Below are positions 27,147 through 37,064 of a stretch of DNA of 64,000 nt, one piece after another (the stretch's first letter is position 1; every line of letters begins with the position of its first letter). The DNA is from Marinobacter salarius (GTDB lineage Bacteria > Pseudomonadota > Gammaproteobacteria > Pseudomonadales > Oleiphilaceae): contig NZ_CP136693.1 in NCBI RefSeq assembly GCF_032922745.1, positions 1,178,001-1,242,000 on the forward strand, in the 5' to 3' direction. A program made the position numbers and the translations under genes. Under the pieces are notes generated by a model. That model searched no databases, was not told the DNA's origin, and saw only the letters and a program-made list of their open reading frames with translations.

Positions 27147-28058
27147 ATGCTGACCGGCGCACTGCTGATCCTGGCACCGCTTTTCCTGGGGTTCGCCCTG
27201 GCACTTGAGAACCGCCATCTGATGACGGTCATTCATTACGGCGTTGAAGGGCTGGTGTATTTTATCCTGGCACTCTTGGGACTGAGCCTCGGGCAGATGG
27301 AAGGCGTTGGTGGCCAGTTGGCCAATATGGCATCCCAGGTTGCCGTGCTCGTGGTGGTACTGTTTGTGGCCAACATGGCGGGGCTGTGGCTGTTTCACCG
27401 TTGGCAGCCGATGGCAGCGCGGGAGGATCATGTGGACCAGCCTCGTGGCTATCGTCGCCTTTTCCTGGCGGGGTTGAAGCCACTGTTGGCGGTTGTAGTG
27501 GGTGGTTTGGCCGGTTTCTACTGGCTGCCGGATATGCCCATGGCCGAAGACGTGGCGACCTGGTCGCTAATGTTGCTGCTGTTTCTGATTGGCCTGCAAC
27601 TGCGCAATGCCGGCCTGTCCCTTCGTCGGCTGCTGCTCAACCGACAGGGGTTGGGCATTGCGTTGGCGCTGGCCGGGAGCTCTCTGCTTGCCGGTTTTGC
27701 AATGGTGCCCTTGCTGGACGCCGCCTGGCATGAGTCGTTGGCACTGGCGTCCGGGTTTGGCTGGTATTCCCTGTCCGGTATTGTGATTGGCGATGCCCTG
27801 GGGCCGTCCTGGGGCGGTGTCGCCTTTCTCAATGATGTGGTCCGGGAGATTATTGCGCTTGCGATTATTCCGCTGTTAATTGGCCAGCGACCGGCCATGG
27901 CCATCGGCTATGGGGGGGCGACTGCCATGGACTTCACCCTGCCGGTGATCCGCAGCAGTGGCGGCCTGGACTGCGTGCCCGTGGCGATTGCGTCGGGGTT
28001 TATCCTGTCGTTCCTGTCTCCCATCCTGATGGCCGTGTTCCTGTCCATGGGAGGGTGA
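27147..28058 (+). CDS. lysO: Lysine exporter LysO family protein
   Basis: A 303-residue integral membrane protein with about eight helices. The LysO/YbjE pattern is clear in the C-terminal half: SGFGWYSLSGIVIGDALGP and FLNDVVREIIALAIIPLL, with AMDFTLPVIRSSGG. Family members export L-lysine and toxic analogues such as thialysine. The ATG at 27147 has GAGG upstream. It converges with the HD-GYP gene with four bases between them. Lysine-responsive leader elements are not apparent. Confidence 0.85.
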   Translation: MLTGALLILAPLFLGFALALENRHLMTVIHYGVEGLVYFILALLGLSLGQMEGVGGQLANMASQVAVLVVVLFVANMAGLWLFHRWQPMAAREDHVDQPRGYRRLFLAGLKPLLAVVVGGLAGFYWLPDMPMAEDVATWSLMLLLFLIGLQLRNAGLSLRRLLLNRQGLGIALALAGSSLLAGFAMVPLLDAAWHESLALASGFGWYSLSGIVIGDALGPSWGGVAFLNDVVREIIALAIIPLLIGQRPAMAIGYGGATAMDFTLPVIRSSGGLDCVPVAIASGFILSFLSPILMAVFLSMGG

Positions 28059-28062
28059 TGTT

Positions 28063-29271
28063 TCAGAGCAGGAGCTTTCTGACGTCGATCTTGTAGTCTT
28101 CCGGGTCCACTGAACGCAGAATCCGGTCCTGGGCCCCGGGTTTGGCCAGGTCCAGGGTGTCAACGGTGATAGGCATGCGAAAACGGGTGTTATACATCAC
28201 ACGCAGCACCGGCAATCGCTGGTCCTCGTCATTGGTTTCGACGACAACACCGAGACGGCCGCTTTCCAGCAGCACCAGTGAGCCAATGGGATAGAGCCCC
28301 ACACAACGAATAAACTCTTTCACCAGGGCGGCGTCCAGATGGCTGCCGCTCCACTCCAGCAGTTTCTTCAGGCCCTGGGTCGGTGTCATACCCCTGTGAT
28401 AGACACGGTCTGAGGTAATGGCGTCGTACACATCGGTAATGGCTACCATACGACCGTACACGGAGATTTCCTCGCCCCTCAGGCCCTCGGGGTAGCCACT
28501 GCCGTCCAGGCGCTCATGGTGCTCTGCGGCGGTGACGATGGACAGCTCGCCGATACCCTCTGTTGCCTTGAGGATATCCCGCGAATGCCGCGCATGGGCT
28601 TTCATGACCTCAAACTCGTCTGGCGTCAGCCGTCCCGGCTTGTGGAGAATGTCGTCCGGCGTGAGAATTTTGCCGATGTCATGGAGCAGTGCGCCAACGA
28701 TGGTCTGGTGCAGTGCGTCCGGAGGCAGCTTGCGGTAGTTTCCGAACAGGGACATCAGCACACTGAGATTGACCGAGTGCTCCAGCAGGTAGTTGTCCTT
28801 CTCACGGATGCGGCCCAGGCAACTGAGGGCATTGGCGTTGCGCAAGATAGAACTCTGTAGCTCGTCAGCCAATTGGTGAATGGGGGCTATGTCGATGGCC
28901 CCTTCAAGCTTCACGCTGTTCATCAGGTTGCCGACCAGCCCCTGAGCCTGGTTGTGCACCTGCTGGGCGAACACCATTTCCTCGGCCACGGCTACCCGTT
29001 TGAAAACGCCGGGAGTCTGTTCGCCGGCGCGCTGCAGCGCGGACTCGTTGCGGCGATCGACCTCGTGGGCTGGTTCCGAATCCTGGGAATCCAGGCCCTT
29101 GGAGACATCGATGTAGACGTAGTCCACCCCCATCCGGCGGATTTTTTCAACGGTGTCCTCTTTTTTGATCACGCCGCGACGGCGTTGGGTGTTGTGAGGA
29201 ATCCAGTCGTTGTTCAGGTCGGTGATGTACATGCCGACCTTGAGCGCGGAGACGGGGATGCGTTTGATCAT
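28063..29271 (-). CDS. HD-GYP domain phosphodiesterase (DUF3391 N-terminus)
   Basis: A 402-residue protein with an N-terminal DUF3391 domain (about residues 1-120) and an HD-GYP domain (about 150-345). The HD motif is intact in ALLHDIGKI, and the GYP motif in HHERLDGSGYPEGL is complete, so it is probably an active cyclic di-GMP phosphodiesterase. The start overlaps the TatD stop by four bases. It could oppose the diguanylate cyclase encoded 4 kb away, although the two are separately transcribed. Confidence 0.9.
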   Translation of the reverse strand: MIKRIPVSALKVGMYITDLNNDWIPHNTQRRRGVIKKEDTVEKIRRMGVDYVYIDVSKGLDSQDSEPAHEVDRRNESALQRAGEQTPGVFKRVAVAEEMVFAQQVHNQAQGLVGNLMNSVKLEGAIDIAPIHQLADELQSSILRNANALSCLGRIREKDNYLLEHSVNLSVLMSLFGNYRKLPPDALHQTIVGALLHDIGKILTPDDILHKPGRLTPDEFEVMKAHARHSRDILKATEGIGELSIVTAAEHHERLDGSGYPEGLRGEEISVYGRMVAITDVYDAITSDRVYHRGMTPTQGLKKLLEWSGSHLDAALVKEFIRCVGLYPIGSLVLLESGRLGVVVETNDEDQRLPVLRVMYNTRFRMPITVDTLDLAKPGAQDRILRSVDPEDYKIDVRKLLL

Positions 29272-30077
29272 CGCGGCTGGAAGAACGTTCTCAGGCTGTT
29301 GTCATAGGTTGTAGCCAGTACGTTCTCCAGCGGTAGTTGTTTCACCTCGGCGATTTTCTCGGCAACAAATGGTATGTAGAAAGGTGCATTTTCCTTGCCG
29401 CGATAGGGAACCGGGGTCAGGAACGGTGAATCCGTCTCCAGCAGGATCTGCTCGATGGGTGCCATACGCACAATGTCACGCACGTTTTCGGCTTTGTTGA
29501 AGGTGGTGATGCCGTTAAAGCCCAGGCACCAGCCTTCGTCCAATGCGTATTGCGCCAGCCCCGGGCCTGACGTGAAACTGTGGATCACGCCGCGGCGCTT
29601 AAGAGTACCTTCGAACTCCTTCAGGATGTCGATGGTGTCGTCATCGGCCTCGCGGCTGTGGATGACCACGGGCCGGTCGGTGTCACAGGCGATCTGCAAC
29701 TGGCGGCGGAACACGTCACGCTGAACGTCCCGGTCTGCGTTGTCGTAAAAGTAGTCCAGGCCAATTTCGCCCACTGCCACGATCTTGTCGTCGCCAGCGT
29801 GCGCGCGGATTTCCGCCTCGGCGGCATCGGAATACTGTTCGGCATCGTGGGGGTGTACCCCTTGCGTGCCATACACCCAGGGGGCTGTTTGGCTCAGTTC
29901 ACGCACGGTAGCCAGATTGTCCGGTGACACAGCGATGGTGATCACACGTTCGATATTGACCCGCTGCGCTTCGGCCAGGGTTTCCGCCAGGGGGCGATCC
30001 TTGAGGTAATCCAGATGGCAGTGGGTTTCGATAATCGGTTGATCGAAAACGGGAATGTCGCGACGTTTCTTGCTCAT
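29268..30077 (-). CDS. TatD family metal-dependent hydrolase
   Basis: A 269-residue TIM-barrel hydrolase. Metal-binding motifs are in place: ETHCHLDYL at the N-terminus, GEIGLDYFYD, VVIHSREADDD, HSFTSGP and LETDSPFLTP. TatD-like enzymes are deoxyribonucleases, with 3'-5' exonuclease activity reported for some. It is upstream of, and translationally coupled to, the HD-GYP gene. The first motif has ETHCHLD where many members read DSHCHLD, a minor change. Confidence 0.9.
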   Translation of the reverse strand: MSKKRRDIPVFDQPIIETHCHLDYLKDRPLAETLAEAQRVNIERVITIAVSPDNLATVRELSQTAPWVYGTQGVHPHDAEQYSDAAEAEIRAHAGDDKIVAVGEIGLDYFYDNADRDVQRDVFRRQLQIACDTDRPVVIHSREADDDTIDILKEFEGTLKRRGVIHSFTSGPGLAQYALDEGWCLGFNGITTFNKAENVRDIVRMAPIEQILLETDSPFLTPVPYRGKENAPFYIPFVAEKIAEVKQLPLENVLATTYDNSLRTFFQPR

Positions 30078-30195
30078 TGGCGGTTACTTCACTCCATCGC
30101 AACCAAAGCGTTGGCTGCTATCCTGAGAACTTTGTCACAGTAGTTTATCAGCTTGTTCGATTGTTGACCTACATTGCTGTCATAGGGAGAAGTGC

Positions 30196-31467
30196 ATGCA
30201 CATCATTGTTGTTGGTGCCGGCGTGGTTGGCGTAACCACGGCGTATGAGCTGCAAAGCCGGGGCCATCAGGTAACCGTGCTGGAACGTCACAGCGCGGCT
30301 GGGAATGAAACCAGCAAAGGCAACGCCGCCCAGCGCTCCTACGGGGTGGTCTATCCATGGGCAGACCCATCCATGGTGTTGAAGGCCATCCCCTGGTTAT
30401 TCAAGAAGGACGGCCCGCTGAAAATGTCGGTGCCGCCATCCATGGAAACCTTGCGGTTTATGTTCGCAACGCTGCGCTACGCCTGGTCGCCTGGCCTGTT
30501 TGGCCTGAACAAGCGCGCCATGATACGCCTTGGTATTCATAGCCGTGAACGCTTCCTGGCCCTTGAAAAGGAGCTTGATCTGCCGTTCGACGGCGGCCAC
30601 CAGGGCCTGCTTCACCTTGCCAGCACCCCGGAAACCCTGGAAAACTACCGCGAAACCCAGCGGTTGCTCGACGAACTGGGTATCCCCTCCCGATTGCTCA
30701 CTCCTGAACAGGTTCGCGAAGCAGAGCCCGGCATGATCGGGGATGGCCCACTCTACGGCGCCCTGAGCTATGACACGGATGGCACCGGTGATTGTCATCT
30801 GTTCTCCCGTGAACTGGCCAAGGCCTGCGAAACGAAGGGGGTGCAGTTCCGCTACAACACGGAAACCGAACATTTGGTGGCTGATGATCGGCGGGTAACG
30901 GGGGTGACCATCCGCAAGGACGATGGCACATCGGAAACCCTTGAGGCAGACGCTGTGGTTGTCAGTGCCGGTTGCTGGTCGGGGCATCTTACCCGTCCCC
31001 TGGGGCTTGAGTTGCCGATCTACCCGGTGAAGGGCTACAGCTTTACGGTGCCCTTGAAAGACCCTGGCCGCGCGCCGGTGTCGACCATCCACGATGACAA
31101 CTACAAAGTGGTCTCGACCCGTCTGGGAGAGAGACTACGCGCCTCCGGCTTTGTGGAATTGGACGACTTCAACCGCGACATTCCGGAAGCCCGGCTGGCG
31201 ACCATTCGAAAGTCCGTGGAATCCCGTTTTCCCGGTTGCGCCGATCTGGAGGCCGCCGAGACCTGGACCGGTTTTCGCCCCATGACTCCGGACGGTCCTG
31301 CCATCATCGGTCGAGGCCCCCGGGAGAACCTGTTCCTCAACACCGGGCACGGCACCTTTGGCTGGACCCTGTCAGCGGGCAGCGCTTCGGTGATTTCCCA
31401 GTTGATTGATGGGGAAGCGCCCTCGGTGTGTCTGGATGCATTCCGGCCCGGGCGATTTGCCGAATGA
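30196..31467 (+). CDS. dadA: D-amino acid dehydrogenase
   Basis: A 423-residue FAD-dependent oxidoreductase of the DadA type. The Rossmann motif is at the N-terminus (VVGAGVVGVTTAYEL), followed by the family segments RSYGVVYPWADPSMV, PVKGYSFTVP and, near the C-terminus, TGHGTFGWTLSAGSA. It oxidises D-amino acids, mainly D-alanine, to 2-oxo acids with electrons passing to the respiratory chain at the inner membrane. The ATG at 30196 has GGAGAAG upstream. It is coupled to the following methyltransferase gene by an ATGA overlap. Confidence 0.93.
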   Translation: MHIIVVGAGVVGVTTAYELQSRGHQVTVLERHSAAGNETSKGNAAQRSYGVVYPWADPSMVLKAIPWLFKKDGPLKMSVPPSMETLRFMFATLRYAWSPGLFGLNKRAMIRLGIHSRERFLALEKELDLPFDGGHQGLLHLASTPETLENYRETQRLLDELGIPSRLLTPEQVREAEPGMIGDGPLYGALSYDTDGTGDCHLFSRELAKACETKGVQFRYNTETEHLVADDRRVTGVTIRKDDGTSETLEADAVVVSAGCWSGHLTRPLGLELPIYPVKGYSFTVPLKDPGRAPVSTIHDDNYKVVSTRLGERLRASGFVELDDFNRDIPEARLATIRKSVESRFPGCADLEAAETWTGFRPMTPDGPAIIGRGPRENLFLNTGHGTFGWTLSAGSASVISQLIDGEAPSVCLDAFRPGRFAE

Positions 31468-32711
31468 CGTTACCTTCGGCGGCGGGTTCACACCACCGCG
31501 CTGATGCTTTTTACCGGCGCTGGCAGCGCTTGAACGATTGGCTGGCGCGGCATCGCGAGTTCTGGCAACCGACGCCATTCGCCGATCCGAGCCCGGCCTG
31601 GGCGGAGAACTGGCCGGTATTGGCGGACCGGGTTGCCCGGCTCTCCGACAGCGACTGTGAGCAATGGGACGATGATCCTGTCGCGCTGGCTGAATGGGTG
31701 GCCGGGGAGTTGCCATCTTTCCGGGACCTCGGAGAGCTGACCGACATTCAGCCGCTTGCCGTCGAATCCGCCGATCAGAACACCTTGCCCGAGGTGCGGG
31801 CAACGGATATGCCCGGGCGTAAGCGGCTTCAGGCCGGTGCATTTGCAAGCGCTATCCACCCCCTGAAGCAGGATGTGCTGGACTGGTGTTGCGGCAAGGG
31901 CCACCTGGCCAGAACCCTGGCACCCCTGTGCGGGGGTGACGTAACCGGGTTTGAATGGAACGCGACCCTGGTGGACGATGGCAACCTCCTGGCCGGAAAG
32001 TTCGGGGATGCGGTTACCCTGCAGTGCCAGGATGTCATGGCCGAGAACCTGACGATGCCGCCCGACGCTCACGGTGTTGCCCTTCACGCTTGTGGTGACC
32101 TTCATCGCAGGCTGATGCGTAAGGTGGCTGGCGAGGGCCTGCCAAGGGTGAGCGTTTCACCTTGCTGCTACCACCTGACGGAAGCGTTGGACTACCAGCC
32201 TCTTTCCAGGCGCGTCCGGGCTTCAAAAAATGGCTTGGAGCTGACCCGCAACGAGCTGCGACTGGCCGTCAGGGAAACCGTGACCGCACCGAAGCGTGTG
32301 CGTGAGCAAACCCGCAGGATCAGTCGTTGGCGTCTCGGGTTCGATGGTCTTCAACGGCAGCTTCGCGGCGTGGATGCCTACCTGCCGGTGCCGTCGCACC
32401 CGACGCGGCTGACGAACGGCGATTTTGCCACCTTCTGTCGCTGGGCAGCCGGCAATAGGGGGCTGGAACTACCCGGGGACACAGACTTTGGTGTCTGGGA
32501 ACGTCATGGCGAGCGGCGACGGCAGGAAGTGCGCCGCCACGAGCTGGTGCGCCACCTGTTTCGGCGGCCACTGGAGCTTTGGGTGGTGCTGGATTATTCA
32601 ATGTTTCTTGAGGAACAGGGGTATGACGTTCGGCTGGGGACCTTCTGCGAGCGCCAGCTGACGCCCCGCAATCTGCTGATCGACGCCGAAAAAAGGTCTG
32701 TGGACTGCTAA
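31464..32711 (+). CDS. SAM-dependent methyltransferase domain protein
   Basis: About 415 residues. A Rossmann-type SAM-binding motif lies in the middle (VLDWCCGKGHLARTLAP, near 143), followed by GFEWN and GVALHACGDLHRRL, which resemble RNA- or small-molecule methyltransferases with a THACGxAT-like motif. The C-terminal 150 residues are basic and may bind nucleic acid. ATG 31464 is chosen over an upstream ATG since it forms an ATGA overlap with the dadA stop. The substrate is unknown. Confidence 0.8.
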   Translation: MTLPSAAGSHHRADAFYRRWQRLNDWLARHREFWQPTPFADPSPAWAENWPVLADRVARLSDSDCEQWDDDPVALAEWVAGELPSFRDLGELTDIQPLAVESADQNTLPEVRATDMPGRKRLQAGAFASAIHPLKQDVLDWCCGKGHLARTLAPLCGGDVTGFEWNATLVDDGNLLAGKFGDAVTLQCQDVMAENLTMPPDAHGVALHACGDLHRRLMRKVAGEGLPRVSVSPCCYHLTEALDYQPLSRRVRASKNGLELTRNELRLAVRETVTAPKRVREQTRRISRWRLGFDGLQRQLRGVDAYLPVPSHPTRLTNGDFATFCRWAAGNRGLELPGDTDFGVWERHGERRRQEVRRHELVRHLFRRPLELWVVLDYSMFLEEQGYDVRLGTFCERQLTPRNLLIDAEKRSVDC

Positions 32712-32716
32712 ATGGC

Positions 32717-33202
32717 TCAGGGCTTTCGGTACACTACATTTTCCACGCAGCCGTCCCGAAAATACACGTAGGTCAGTTCATAAAGGGCGCCATAGTATTT
32801 CGTCTGGTATACCCAGGTTTCCTGGGGTGTGGGGTAGGTTTCCGGAGGTCGGCCAAAGGCTTTTAGGACATGCTCTTTGGTCATGCCTTTCACCACCTGT
32901 TCCCGCACCAGATAGCGCCGCAGGTCGGTGGAGTTAATAAAGCGGCAGGTGTCATCACTGGTCGCCTCCTGTGTGCTTTTTTCCGGTTCTTCCACTGTTT
33001 CATCACGCTTGGGTGACGGCGGGAGGTTCTGGCCAAAATTGCCGCCAATCCGGTTGTCACGGATGGTGATTTCCTCGGAGTCTTCCCCGCAGTGCTGGTC
33101 CGAAAAGCGAGTATCACCACCGGCATCGCACCGGTAAACCTGGGGCCACGCAGCAGCGGGTATACCCCATGTGAGAATAAAGACGAACAACATTCGCTTC
33201 AC
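32717..33202 (-). CDS. Exported DUF4124-like protein
   Basis: About 161 residues. A short signal peptide (VKRMLFVFILTWGIPAAAW) is followed by a DUF4124-like segment (VYRCDAGGDTRFSDQHCG), a charged linker, and a C-terminal part resembling the small SmpA/BamE fold (VKGMTKEHVLKAFGRP, TWVYQ). GTG 33202 or ATG 33193 would both give a good signal peptide; the longer frame from 33313 runs over a terminator and is unlikely. It probably works in the periplasm. The function is unknown. Confidence 0.72.
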   Translation of the reverse strand: MKRMLFVFILTWGIPAAAWPQVYRCDAGGDTRFSDQHCGEDSEEITIRDNRIGGNFGQNLPPSPKRDETVEEPEKSTQEATSDDTCRFINSTDLRRYLVREQVVKGMTKEHVLKAFGRPPETYPTPQETWVYQTKYYGALYELTYVYFRDGCVENVVYRKP

Positions 33203-33244
33203 GGCATTCTCTCGCGAGCATGAAATTAAGGGCGCCTGCCCGCC

Positions 33245-33274
33245 AATTAAAAAAGGCGCCCGAAGGCGCCTTTT
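33245..33274 (-). terminator. Rho-independent terminator after the OmpA-family gene
   Basis: AAAAGGCGCC (33251-33260) and GGCGCCTTTT (33265-33274) form a perfect stem. Read on the minus strand it has a TTCG tetraloop and ends in TTTTTTAATT. It lies about 50 bases after the stop of the minus-strand OmpA-family gene. Confidence 0.88.
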
Positions 33275-33322
33275 CGTTGAGCTGATCTGCACAGGATGTC
33301 TGTACAGGATCAACGTCGACGC

Positions 33323-34531
33323 TTAACGGCGAACCTGAATACGAGCCTCAACCCGACGGTTCTCCGCGCGGCCAGCAGCGGTCTCGTTACTGGCAACCGG
33401 CTCGGACTCACCGTAACCAACGGCATTCACACGGTCCTCACTGATGCCCAGGGCATCGGTCAGCCGGGTGGCAACTGCCTCGGCACGGCGCTGGGACAGG
33501 AAGCGGTTGTATTCCGCCTCGCCAATGCTGTCACTGTGACCGGCGACTTCCACGTTGGTTTCCGGATACTCGAGCATGAAGTTGGCGACGCGGCGAATCT
33601 CATTGTCGAAGGCATCGCCGATCACCGAACTGTTGGTCGGGAACTGTACGTTCAGCTCGATGGTTTCGACGGTTTCTGTCACGCCTTCACAACCCATGGC
33701 ATCCACGTCTGCGCCTGCAGTCGTGCCGGGGCACTGGTCCGCGCTGTTCACCACGCCATCGTTGTCGCTGTCCAGTTCACAACCACGGCTGTTGACGCTG
33801 GCGCCCGCCGGTGTGTTGGGGCACTGGTCCACGCTGTTGGCGACACCGTCACCGTCGTTGTCACGCTCACAGCCATTGCTGTCAACGTTCACACCTGCAG
33901 GTGTTCCGGCGCACTGATCGCGGTTGTCCGGCACGCCATCGTTGTCGCTGTCTGCGGCTTTGCGTGGTGAGGGCTTTGAGTCCGCGACGGTGCGAGAGAA
34001 GGCAAAGCTCAGGCCAAGGGTTGCCTGGGTATCGAAGGTGCTTTCGTCAATGCCATGGAACTCGCGCAGGTCCGCGCGAATGGAAACGCTATCACTGACG
34101 TTGTAACGGAAGCCCGCCCCGACGTTGACGCGGGTTTCGTCGTGATTGGAACCGGCTGTCTGGTAGCTCAGCACATCGTCGCCGAAGTCCGCGTGGCCGG
34201 CACCGGCCGAGACATACGGATTCCAGGCTTCATCCTGGCCGGCAAAGTAATAGAGGCCGTCCAGTCGATATTCTTCAAAGTCGCTGCTGCCATTGACGTA
34301 CTTACGATCGGCATCCGCCTTGGAATAGACGCCTTCCACGGCCCAGTTGGGGTGGAAGCGAAATTCCGCGCCAATGCCCAGGGTGCCGGTTTCACTGAGG
34401 TCGCGCTTGTCGTCAAACAGCTGGAAGCCGGCAAACGGGTTCAGGTAAATGGTTTGCTCGCGTTCGGCGAGTGCGGGGGTCGCAAGGGATGTCGTCAGGG
34501 CCGCAATGGCCAGTGGGCGCATGATATTCAT
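33323..34531 (-). CDS. OmpA family outer-membrane protein with thrombospondin type 3 repeats
   Basis: A 402-residue protein. A signal peptide (MNIMRPLAIAALTTSLATPALA) is followed by an OmpA-like beta-barrel (about residues 25-190), three calcium-binding-type repeats (SDNDGVPDNRDQC, NDGDGVANSVDQC, SDNDGVVNSADQC) and a C-terminal OmpA peptidoglycan-binding domain (VEVAGHSDSIGEAEYN, GYGESEPVASN). This is the OprF/CTRP-like architecture linking outer membrane and peptidoglycan. ATG 34531 is chosen because GGAGG lies just upstream. It is probably a major envelope protein. The gene stands alone with its own terminator. Confidence 0.92.
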   Translation of the reverse strand: MNIMRPLAIAALTTSLATPALAEREQTIYLNPFAGFQLFDDKRDLSETGTLGIGAEFRFHPNWAVEGVYSKADADRKYVNGSSDFEEYRLDGLYYFAGQDEAWNPYVSAGAGHADFGDDVLSYQTAGSNHDETRVNVGAGFRYNVSDSVSIRADLREFHGIDESTFDTQATLGLSFAFSRTVADSKPSPRKAADSDNDGVPDNRDQCAGTPAGVNVDSNGCERDNDGDGVANSVDQCPNTPAGASVNSRGCELDSDNDGVVNSADQCPGTTAGADVDAMGCEGVTETVETIELNVQFPTNSSVIGDAFDNEIRRVANFMLEYPETNVEVAGHSDSIGEAEYNRFLSQRRAEAVATRLTDALGISEDRVNAVGYGESEPVASNETAAGRAENRRVEARIQVRR

Positions 34532-34678
34532 GCAGAACCTCCTGTTCAATTATCGTTGTAAAAAGTACTCATGTCGTACTTTCGCATAAAGCATTGCTGC
34601 AGCGTACTTACGTGAAATTTAAGTCAGGGGATTCAAAAAAACAAAAAAAGAGGGCCAGTGTTACGTCCGCAATTGTAC

Positions 34679-36961
34679 TCAGGCCCTTGATGACATGGCG
34701 GTAAAATACAGGTGGGCACTTTTCTTGCTGAAATTCAGGGTGTCACCGTTGTCGAAAGCGACTTCGAAGGACCGTTCGTCCTCCCCCGTCACTGAGCCCG
34801 GCCCGAAGATGGCATGGCTGAGACGGTTTCTTGCCCAGAGCGGTGTCGTCTCCTCGGCCGTTGCTTCCGTACTTGTCTGCAATGTGACGCCTTGAAGGTG
34901 CGCATAGCGAAGACCGGTCGACGTCAGTGGTACGGTGGCTGTCAGTGCGTCAGCGCTGTCGCAGGAACGCCCGTCCAGCCACTGGCCAAACTCTTGGGAC
35001 AGTGGAAAGCACAACTCATCGACAAACCGGCTTGGGCCCTGGTCGCCGTCAAGGTGTCTTTTTTCTCCGAATGGCCGGGTGATCAGGTGTAGCTGCTCCC
35101 GGGTTCGGGTCATGGCCACATAGAGCAGACGGCGTTCACTTTCCAGGAAGGCCTTGGGGTCGTCCTGGGCTCGGGGGCTGTAGGGCAGGTACTTCTCCTG
35201 CAGTCCCGGCAGTATAACGGTCGACCATTCCAGGCCCTTGGTGCGGTGGATGGTGGAGAGCAAGGCGCCGCCATGGCGATTTTCACCCGCCTGTTTCTTC
35301 AGAGCCTTGAGGTGTTCCAGCGCGCCGTCAATGCTGACATCGAGTCCCGAGAGGTACAGCCGGAAGCCCCGGATGGTCTCGATGCGTTCGTCCGCGGTTT
35401 CATGGGTCAGTGCCAGGCTGCGAATGCCCTCGTAGAGTTCGGTTTCCTCCGCATAGCGGGATATCAGATCTGCCACTGAGCCTTTGAAGCGCTCCAGCTG
35501 TGCCAGTGTTTCCCCCAGCTTGCGGAGCTTTTTGGCCGCCATGGGGGCCAGTGCGTCAAAGTCCATGGCCAGCAGCCGCTCGTGCCAGCCCTCGCCGAAC
35601 CCAGCCAGAAAGCGTGCCAGCTGTTCGAGCTCGGGCTCCTTGAGGCCCACATGGGGGAAGCGCAGCAATTGCCGGGCAATATCAAGCCGATCTTCATCAG
35701 GCAGATTGCGAATCCGGCCCGACACCACCATCAACAGGCTGGTGATGGCCTGAACCTCGCGACTGAACAGGGCTCCCTTCCCGGCGTCGATGCGGTAGGG
35801 CACTTGTCGCGCGAGCAATTTCAATTCGATAGGAACACTCTGGCTCCACACCCTGAACAGGATCGCCGTGTTGGCAAGCGCTTCGTCGTCCATGGGTTGC
35901 AGTAGTTTCAGGACGAGATCACTGTCGTTTTCCTGCTGGTGCAGGGTGATGCCGGTCTCAGGTGTGGTTGGATGGGAATGGCAGAGCACATCCTTGCGAC
36001 CGGTGTTGTGACAGATCAGGTGATTGGCCAGCAGAGCCACCTGATGGCCATACCGAAAGGTATAGCTCAGGGTCTGCTCCAGTGGGCTTTCAAACTCTTC
36101 GCTGAAACGCCTGAGTATGAAATCGGGTCTGGCGCCCCGGAACTCGTAAATCGTCTGATCCGGATCGCCCACGACAGTCACCCGTGCCCGGTCACCGGCC
36201 ACGTATCTGAGCAGTAGATGCTGGATTTCGTTGGTGTCCTGATACTCATCCACCAGTACCAGGTCCATTTTGTTGCCGACCAGGCGCTGTAAGGGCGGGT
36301 TCTGGTGAATGGCCATCACCGGTTCGTAGAGCATGTCGGCGTAGCTGATGCGGCTCTGGGATTTGCGCCACTGTTCAAAGCTGTGGAACAGGTCGATCAG
36401 GTAGCGGTGTTTGTCGGAATAGCCCAGTTCCTCAAAGACGATGTCCACCGGGGACAGGGTGGTTTTCACCAGGTCGATGAAGTTAACGGCGGTTTCGACA
36501 AAGTCTTTCTTGTTACGGCGGATCTCGTCGGCCAGGTCCTCGGGCGCCAATCGCCGCGTAAGCTGCCAGGCCTGATAGCTGATTTCCTGGTCGGTGAGGA
36601 TCTTGTCGGAAAACCCGGGCAGGAAACCCTCCCGCACGAACCGCTTGTAAAGCCGTAGCCCCATGGCGTGGTAGGTGCGAATTTCAGGTGTCGCCAGGCC
36701 CAAGTTACGTGTTACGTCCTGAAGTTTGTGCTCGAAGTCCACCCGCGCAGCGCGGTTGAACATCAACACCAGCATACGGTTCGGATCATGTCCCTGTTCT
36801 AGCAGATAGCGGATGCGCCAGGCCAGAGTGGACGTTTTTCCACTGCCCGCCACGGCGGTGATTACCGCATGTTCAAAACCTGCGGTGATGATGGCCCTTT
36901 GCTCATCAGTGAGGTAATCGGGCAGATTGGAGGTTTCAGGTATTTGGGGTGGGGGCGACAT
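34679..36961 (-). CDS. UvrD/Rep-like superfamily 1 DNA helicase
   Basis: About 760 residues. SF1A motifs appear in order: Q-motif region LTDEQRAIITAG, Walker A AVAGSGKTSTLAWR, Walker B LVLVDEYQDTNEIQ, motif III VVGDPDQTIYEFRGA, motif IV and a later motif VI VAMTRTREQLHL. The translation could begin at the ATG at 36961 or at ATG 37009; neither has a strong ribosome site. It is distinct from the true UvrD in this window, with a shorter and different C-terminal part (a small beta domain around FGPGSVTGEDERSFEVAFDN). It is probably a DNA repair helicase of unknown role. Confidence 0.85.
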   Translation of the reverse strand: MSPPPQIPETSNLPDYLTDEQRAIITAGFEHAVITAVAGSGKTSTLAWRIRYLLEQGHDPNRMLVLMFNRAARVDFEHKLQDVTRNLGLATPEIRTYHAMGLRLYKRFVREGFLPGFSDKILTDQEISYQAWQLTRRLAPEDLADEIRRNKKDFVETAVNFIDLVKTTLSPVDIVFEELGYSDKHRYLIDLFHSFEQWRKSQSRISYADMLYEPVMAIHQNPPLQRLVGNKMDLVLVDEYQDTNEIQHLLLRYVAGDRARVTVVGDPDQTIYEFRGARPDFILRRFSEEFESPLEQTLSYTFRYGHQVALLANHLICHNTGRKDVLCHSHPTTPETGITLHQQENDSDLVLKLLQPMDDEALANTAILFRVWSQSVPIELKLLARQVPYRIDAGKGALFSREVQAITSLLMVVSGRIRNLPDEDRLDIARQLLRFPHVGLKEPELEQLARFLAGFGEGWHERLLAMDFDALAPMAAKKLRKLGETLAQLERFKGSVADLISRYAEETELYEGIRSLALTHETADERIETIRGFRLYLSGLDVSIDGALEHLKALKKQAGENRHGGALLSTIHRTKGLEWSTVILPGLQEKYLPYSPRAQDDPKAFLESERRLLYVAMTRTREQLHLITRPFGEKRHLDGDQGPSRFVDELCFPLSQEFGQWLDGRSCDSADALTATVPLTSTGLRYAHLQGVTLQTSTEATAEETTPLWARNRLSHAIFGPGSVTGEDERSFEVAFDNGDTLNFSKKSAHLYFTAMSSRA

Positions 36962-37064
36962 GCTGTGTATTGTACCCGGCGACTGGTAGTGCTGATACTG
37001 GTGCCGCATAATCCTGATAACTTTTGCTTTTCTGCTCGTCGGGATTGACCGCATATTGGGTGCA